This document shows, in pieces, positions 59,524-64,000 of a stretch of 64,000 nt of DNA. This stretch comes from Rotaria sordida (taxonomy: Eukaryota; Rotifera; Eurotatoria; Philodinida; Philodinidae), in the NCBI GenBank assembly GCA_905250125.1, contig CAJNOL010000147.1, forward strand, positions 62,001 through 126,000. Reading direction: 5' to 3'. The notes beneath the pieces are model-generated. The model did not search any database. It saw only the letters and a list, made by a program, of their open reading frames with translations, and was not told the DNA's origin. The stretch's first letter is position 1; each line of letters starts with the position of its first letter. Position numbers and translations under genes: made by a program.

Positions 59524-60545
59524 TTAAGTCATAGTTTTGCTCCAATTGATTGGATCATCAGCTAATATAGTTCGTTCAACATGCCATTGATGTATACGAT
59601 TCCATTGATCATATTCCCATTTATTCTCCATTAACTAGGAAAATAAATAATATCATATATATATGTATATGTGTACATATTTATAATTACGTCTTTATTT
59701 CTAGTAGTAACTTTAAATAATAATTGAGCTCGTTTATCTTGTTTTTGTTTATCATCTTCTAAATCTTGTCGATCTCGTTGAATAAGAATTTGACATTCAA
59801 GATTTTTAATTGATTGTTCATTTTTATCTGCTTGAATTTTTTCTTTCATTTGTTCTTTAAGTGTTGATCTAATCTGTTTACTTAAGATAAATTTTTAATA
59901 AAAAATTTCAAAATAATAAAAATTAAATATTAATACTAAATCAACATACTTATACATTTCACGTTCATCTATTTTTGCATATGGATAAATTGTATATTGT
60001 ATATGTTCTTTATTCCATTGTCGTTGTTGCATAGCTCGTACTCGTTTATAATTATGATAATGTCTGTCTGGAGTTTCATACATTGTTGTCATTTTAAATG
60101 GTTCATCAGGTAGACTAGCAATAATACGTTGTGGTGCTATATAATAATCATATTGATGACGTATATCTTCACGTTGTAATGGTTCCCATAAATAATCATA
60201 ATCAGGAAGTTCGCGTGTTAATGGTTTCCAAATGGGATTATGTGCACAAATGCCAGGTGTTTTTTCATGTGGTAATTTTTTCAATATTTCATCTGAACGA
60301 CGAGTAATTTTTATTTTGGGTGTACGTTTACGTATTGGTGGAATTGAACAACGTATTAATGATGATGATGCTGTTGATAATGTATCCGATGAATTAAGTG
60401 ATTGTTGACGTGGAGATTTATTCGAATCACCTATACGTGGTAATGATTGTGTTCTGGATAATCGAGGTGATTCAACTGAACGTATGGGTGTTGCTTTTAT
60501 GTCAAGAAATGGTAAAATCGTCATTATTTTTTCTTTAATGCTCAA
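59524..60545 (-). CDS. Unknown protein, possibly cytoskeletal or ciliary
   Basis: Exons 60545-59950, 59880-59691 and 59634-59524 keep frame and give 298 residues. The N-terminal third is Ser/Arg-rich and disordered (SRTQSLPRIG, SPRQQSLNSSDT). The middle has aromatic-rich ordered sequence (NPIWKPLTRELPDYDYLWEPLQREDIRHQYDYYIAP). Then a charged coiled-coil segment of about 60 residues (STLKEQMKEKIQADKNEQSIKNL...) is followed by a Trp-rich end (ENKWEYDQWNRIHQWHVERT). The pattern of short Tyr/Trp/Pro motifs plus a coiled coil recalls axonemal or sperm microtubule-associated proteins, but I cannot name a family. The introns are short and typical. Confidence 0.7.
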
Positions 60546-61088
60546 AACTCATCTCAATTCATTTTGAAAATGTTTTGCTTCGGTAGTATAGTAAATGTAT
60601 GAGGTGTATGGCAATATAACATTAAAAGTCATCGAAAAACATTGGTATATTTTCTTTTTTTTTTCATTTTTTTTTCTTCAATTTTTTTTTACATTATATT
60701 CTTAAGAGTGCCAACAGTCAGAAGAGAAAGGTATTTTATTTGTCGTACAAACAAAGACTGTTCTCGTCGTTGTGGGTCGTTTAAGAAACCAGTGAAAAAC
60801 AAATTCGAGAAATAACAGGTTTCTCTTAATGCCGATGGAAATGTTTGAGTACAAAAACGTTTGAGAAATAAAAGGAAAAAACGTAATTGTTTTTTTTTTA
60901 TATAAACAATAAAAGTAACATCAGGTGCCAAGATAATTTTTTTTATTTTGATAATTATTATACGATTAAAAAAAAAGGTTTACACGCGACTTTTTTTTAT
61001 AGAACTGTTAGTAAAAAAAAAAAGAAGAAAGAAAAAGTCACTGTCGATGAAGAAAAACAAAGTTGATGTTGATGATGTTTGCACTTAT
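60546..61088. other. Intergenic between two minus-strand genes
   Basis: Homopolymer T and A tracts, no gene. It contains the 3' end of troponin C and the 5' flank of the unknown protein at 60545. Confidence 0.4.
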
Positions 61089-61888
61089 TTAACCAGTCAT
61101 CAACTTGTAAAATTCTATTTAAAAGAAAAAAACAAATTCTTTTAAAAATCAGTGTATTAGTTTGATGACTAACCTTCATAATCAACAGTGCCTGAACCGT
61201 CTTCATCGACTTCCGAAATGATTTGTTCAACTTCATCATCTGGCATATCTGGATCGAGTGCCTTAAATATCATTTTTAAATCTGCTACCTAAAAGTTCAA
61301 AAAAGAAAAAAAGAAAATGAAATTAAATATCAATATGAAATAAAATTTTTATTCTCTTACATCAATAACACCACGACTATTTTTATCGAATACACGAAAT
61401 ACTTCACGTAACTCTCGTTCATCTTCAGCCTCTTTTGTTTTCTTTGCCATCAAAGCGAGAAATTCATCCTAACACAAATAAAAACAAAATAAACAAGAAC
61501 AACATCAAATCTTTCCTTCTTGCTTATACATATACATACAAAGTCAACAGTACCACTACCTATAAACAACAACAATTATTTACTATAGTATATCAAAAAA
61601 AAAGATCTTTAACTAACATACCATCACCATCAACTGCATCGATACATTCAGCCAATTGATCAGGTTTTAAGTTATGTCCAAGATTTTTCATAACCGTGCC
61701 AAGAATTGATGTTGGTATTTCACCTTTTCTTTCTTTATCATACATAGTAAAGGCATCTCGAATTTCTGATACTTGGTCATCAGTCAATTGAAATTCTTGT
61801 TCTTCTTCGGCCTAAAATTATCTTTCGAAATTATTATTTTATTCTTAAATAAAAACAAAAAAACAAAAATCCTATCTTTACTCACCAT
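61089..61888 (-). CDS. TnC: Troponin C, invertebrate type
   Basis: Calcium sensor of the thin filament in striated muscle, partner of troponin I and T. Six exons: 61888-61886 (only the Met codon), 61811-61622, 61559-61540, 61468-61361, 61288-61174 and 61114-61089; 153 residues. Four EF-hands. Loop I (DKERKGEIPTSI) and loop III (DKNSRGVIDVAD) are degenerate. Loops II (DGDGSGTVDFDE) and IV (DEDGSGTVDYEE) keep all ligands. Loss of sites I and III, GEIPTS after helix A, and the LMTG C-terminus fit invertebrate troponin C better than calmodulin. Exon 3 is only 20 bases and encodes part of loop II. The Met|Ala split by intron 1 is shared with calmodulin genes. Confidence 0.9.
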
Positions 61889-63347
61889 GATTATGTGTGT
61901 ATGTTATTTAGTTGTGAAGAAAGAATGTACTACTTGGCAAATATCTACTGTTGCTTCCTGATGTATAACCTCTACAAGCAAAAAGAAAAAAGAAAAGGCA
62001 AGATAGACAGCACTACGTCGTTTGTTTCCTATAAATAATAAGTCGAGAAAATTCTCTATAGATATATGTTCCTTAATGCCAAATGTGCACGTCGAGTAAG
62101 CACAGAGAACTAACTGTACAATTGTCGAGAAAAGAGAGAAAAAAAAGAAAAGAACTCTAGTACGTTGTCGAAAAAAACAAGAGAAATATTTCTGCACACA
62201 TCATGTTAGGGTACATATATACAAAAGTAGATATCAAAGAGAAAGAAATAAACCACTCGTATCGTACTGAGGTTGTATTAACTAAAGAACGAACGAAGAA
62301 CTAACTTCTCATCTCTTATAGATACGCGAGATACAAAGAAAAAGAGACCATAATATGTGCATATATAATATGATGGGATGATGGTATACTGATGGGTTGA
62401 TAACGATGACAAAAATAGAATGCTAGGAAAGACAATTCCTCGAATTTTTTTCCTATAAACAGATTTCTTTCTTTTGCTATTACACTAATATCAATAATAA
62501 AAGAAAAAAAATTTTTTTTTTTTTTTTTGAGTATAAAATACATCAAATATATTGTTTAGAACAGTAGTATTATCTTCAATAAACAAGAAATAACAATATC
62601 AACAAGTGTTGTATCATATCAAATCTTGTTTTGCCGGTAGTTTGTTCCTCTTTGTATATTCTTATTTTATAAGTAATTAAACCATTTTTAAAATATTTGA
62701 AATATATTACTATGTTGTCGTGTTCACCTGTGATGTATATTGGACAGACTCATGATTATGATTAGCAAATAATATGTCCTTTTCGTCTCTTTTTTTGTAT
62801 AAGCAACCTAATAGAACAAATGTCTCCTGTAGTGTACAAACCATTATATATATATATAAGGAAAAAGAATTGTTGTGTTATGGCTTTCGCCTGTTAGAAT
62901 GACGATAGAAGACTTATGTTCGCCATTCTATAAGTTCCAATAGTCGTTAGATGACGCACCGACGCCTATGTCTTCAACCAATCCTGCTCTTTGTGCTTAT
63001 GATATTTGCTCTTACAGCAATTGAGAAACGCACTAGCAGCACAACTTAAGTAATAGATAGATAGAGAGACACAAAAAAAACATACATACAGAAAATATTA
63101 ACAACGACGAAATCAACCATCTACATACAGTACTAACCAACACAAAAACACAAACAATATCACATCCAGATTTTCAGAGAACAGCCGGCCTAGAAATAGT
63201 TTTTTCTTTGCTTCTGCTTCATTGTCTCATCAACGATTGTGTGACAAATCTAATTTCTTGTTTGTATCTTTTTTTCTTCTGTTTCTTATTTATACATTTA
63301 TTCATGTTCGACACTGTTATTGTTGAATATTATTATCAATAGTACTG
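61889..63347. promoter_or_regulatory. Shared upstream region of two divergent EF-hand genes
   Basis: 1459 bases between the start codons of troponin C (minus) and the calmodulin-like gene (plus). It contains pyrimidine/purine tracts, a TATA microsatellite at 62842-62858 and A-rich stretches at about 63070-63180. It must hold both promoters; I could not assign a TATA box or a muscle element. Confidence 0.45.
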
Positions 63348-64000
63348 ATGACAATGCGAGCAAATTTTATTTCAATTGAACAAGAAAATCGTATGTGTAT
63401 GATTGACATGTATAGATAGAAATATAATTTTGTATTTGAAATAGAACTTAAAGAAGCTTTTGCTTTATTCGATCGAATTGGCGGTGGTGTTATTCGTACA
63501 AAAGATCTAGCGTATGTTATTCATTCTATTGGTTATCAAACAACTCCTGATGAATTAGAACAAATGATACGAGAAGTTGATCAAGATGGTTAGCTAAAAA
63601 CAAAAAATATCTAAAAATATAATCTTGCCTCTTTTTCTTTTGTTATTTCAATATTTAGGTAATGGTCTTATAGATTTTGATGAATTTAAATTAATGATGA
63701 GTCATAAAGGTGAAAGTAAACTAGAAATGTTTAATGATGAACTTGTTAATGAAGCATTTCGTATCTTTGATAAAGATGGAAATGGTTTTATTACTGAAAT
63801 GGAACTTCGTTCTGTGATGAATAGTCTTGGTAATGAAGATTGTCTTTCTTTGTTTTTCAAATTTAAACTAACAATGAAACTTTTTTTAAATTTTTTCAGG
63901 CGAGAAATTAACTGATGATGAACTTAATGATATGATACGAGAAGCAGATTTAGATGGTAATCATCAAGTAGATTATGTAGAATTTTCTGCATTAGTTCGT
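63348..64000 (+). CDS. Calmodulin-like EF-hand protein, 3' end beyond window
   Basis: Exons 63348-63390, 63445-63588, 63659-63829 and 63900 to the window edge keep frame. The protein so far reads [20 protein letters not shown] and on through four EF-hands. Loop I ([12 protein letters not shown]) is degenerate, with Ile and Gly at ligand places. Loop II ([12 protein letters not shown]) and loop III ([12 protein letters not shown]) are canonical. Loop IV ([12 protein letters not shown]) has His for the invariant Gly. It is close to calmodulin in the linker ([19 protein letters not shown]) but lacks the ADQLTEEQ start, so it is a diverged paralogue rather than calmodulin itself. The ATG follows an AG by five bases. 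Truncated by the window end in or after loop IV. Confidence 0.88.

Noticed and set aside
63348..64000. Calling the plus-strand EF-hand gene calmodulin
   Set aside because: It has a different N-terminus, a degenerate loop I and a His in loop IV. Calmodulin is nearly invariant in animals.

Overview
Animal nuclear DNA. Muscle-type troponin C, syntaxin-17, TMEM26, RAB18 and a tau-tubulin kinase are all present. The AT-rich sequence, many 50-80 base introns, coding sequence biased to A/T third positions, and splice acceptors placed just upstream of many start codons suggest a bdelloid rotifer (Rotaria/Adineta type). That assignment is inference; no species-specific marker was seen. Gene models below were built by hand from splice signals, reading-frame continuity and family resemblance, and every joined coding sequence was checked to keep frame.

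Layout. 332-756 (+): 3' end of a ZMPSTE24/Ste24 CAAX protease. 1347-3505 (+): syntaxin-17. 5031-6862 (+): alpha-tubulin in nine exons. 7129-8096: a Tc1/mariner-like element with very long terminal inverted repeats and a broken transposase. 8151-12429 (-): tau-tubulin kinase, convergent with the tubulin gene. 15621-17308 (+): RAB18 with a 7-base microexon. 17533-25591 (+): DDX31/Dbp7 helicase in 16 exons. 25749-26146 (+): small Lys-rich LIAT1-like gene. These last three are tightly spaced in one direction and may be an operon resolved by trans-splicing. 26298-27042: mariner remnant. About 29390-30219 (+): broken MFSD10 transporter pseudogene. 30435-33333 (-): leucine-rich-repeat membrane protein. 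About 37160-37975 (-): second transposase remnant. 39233-42442 (+): unknown membrane protein. 42536-45825 (-): nine-exon unknown protein. 47985-52887 (-): TMEM26, whose 3.4-kb intron 2 holds a nearly perfect 1.45-kb palindrome and a hairpin minisatellite inside a second inverted-repeat element. 59524-60545 (-): unknown conserved-looking protein. 61089-61888 (-): troponin C. 63348-64000 (+): start of a calmodulin-like gene, head-to-head with troponin C.

The most striking non-coding theme is a swarm of foldback (inverted-repeat) elements, many lying in introns. Introns fall into two classes: about 50-80 bases and empty, or about 350-3400 bases, most of the large ones carrying recognisable repeats. 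Several repeat families occur two or three times in the window at unrelated genes. No rRNA, tRNA or CRISPR array was recognised.
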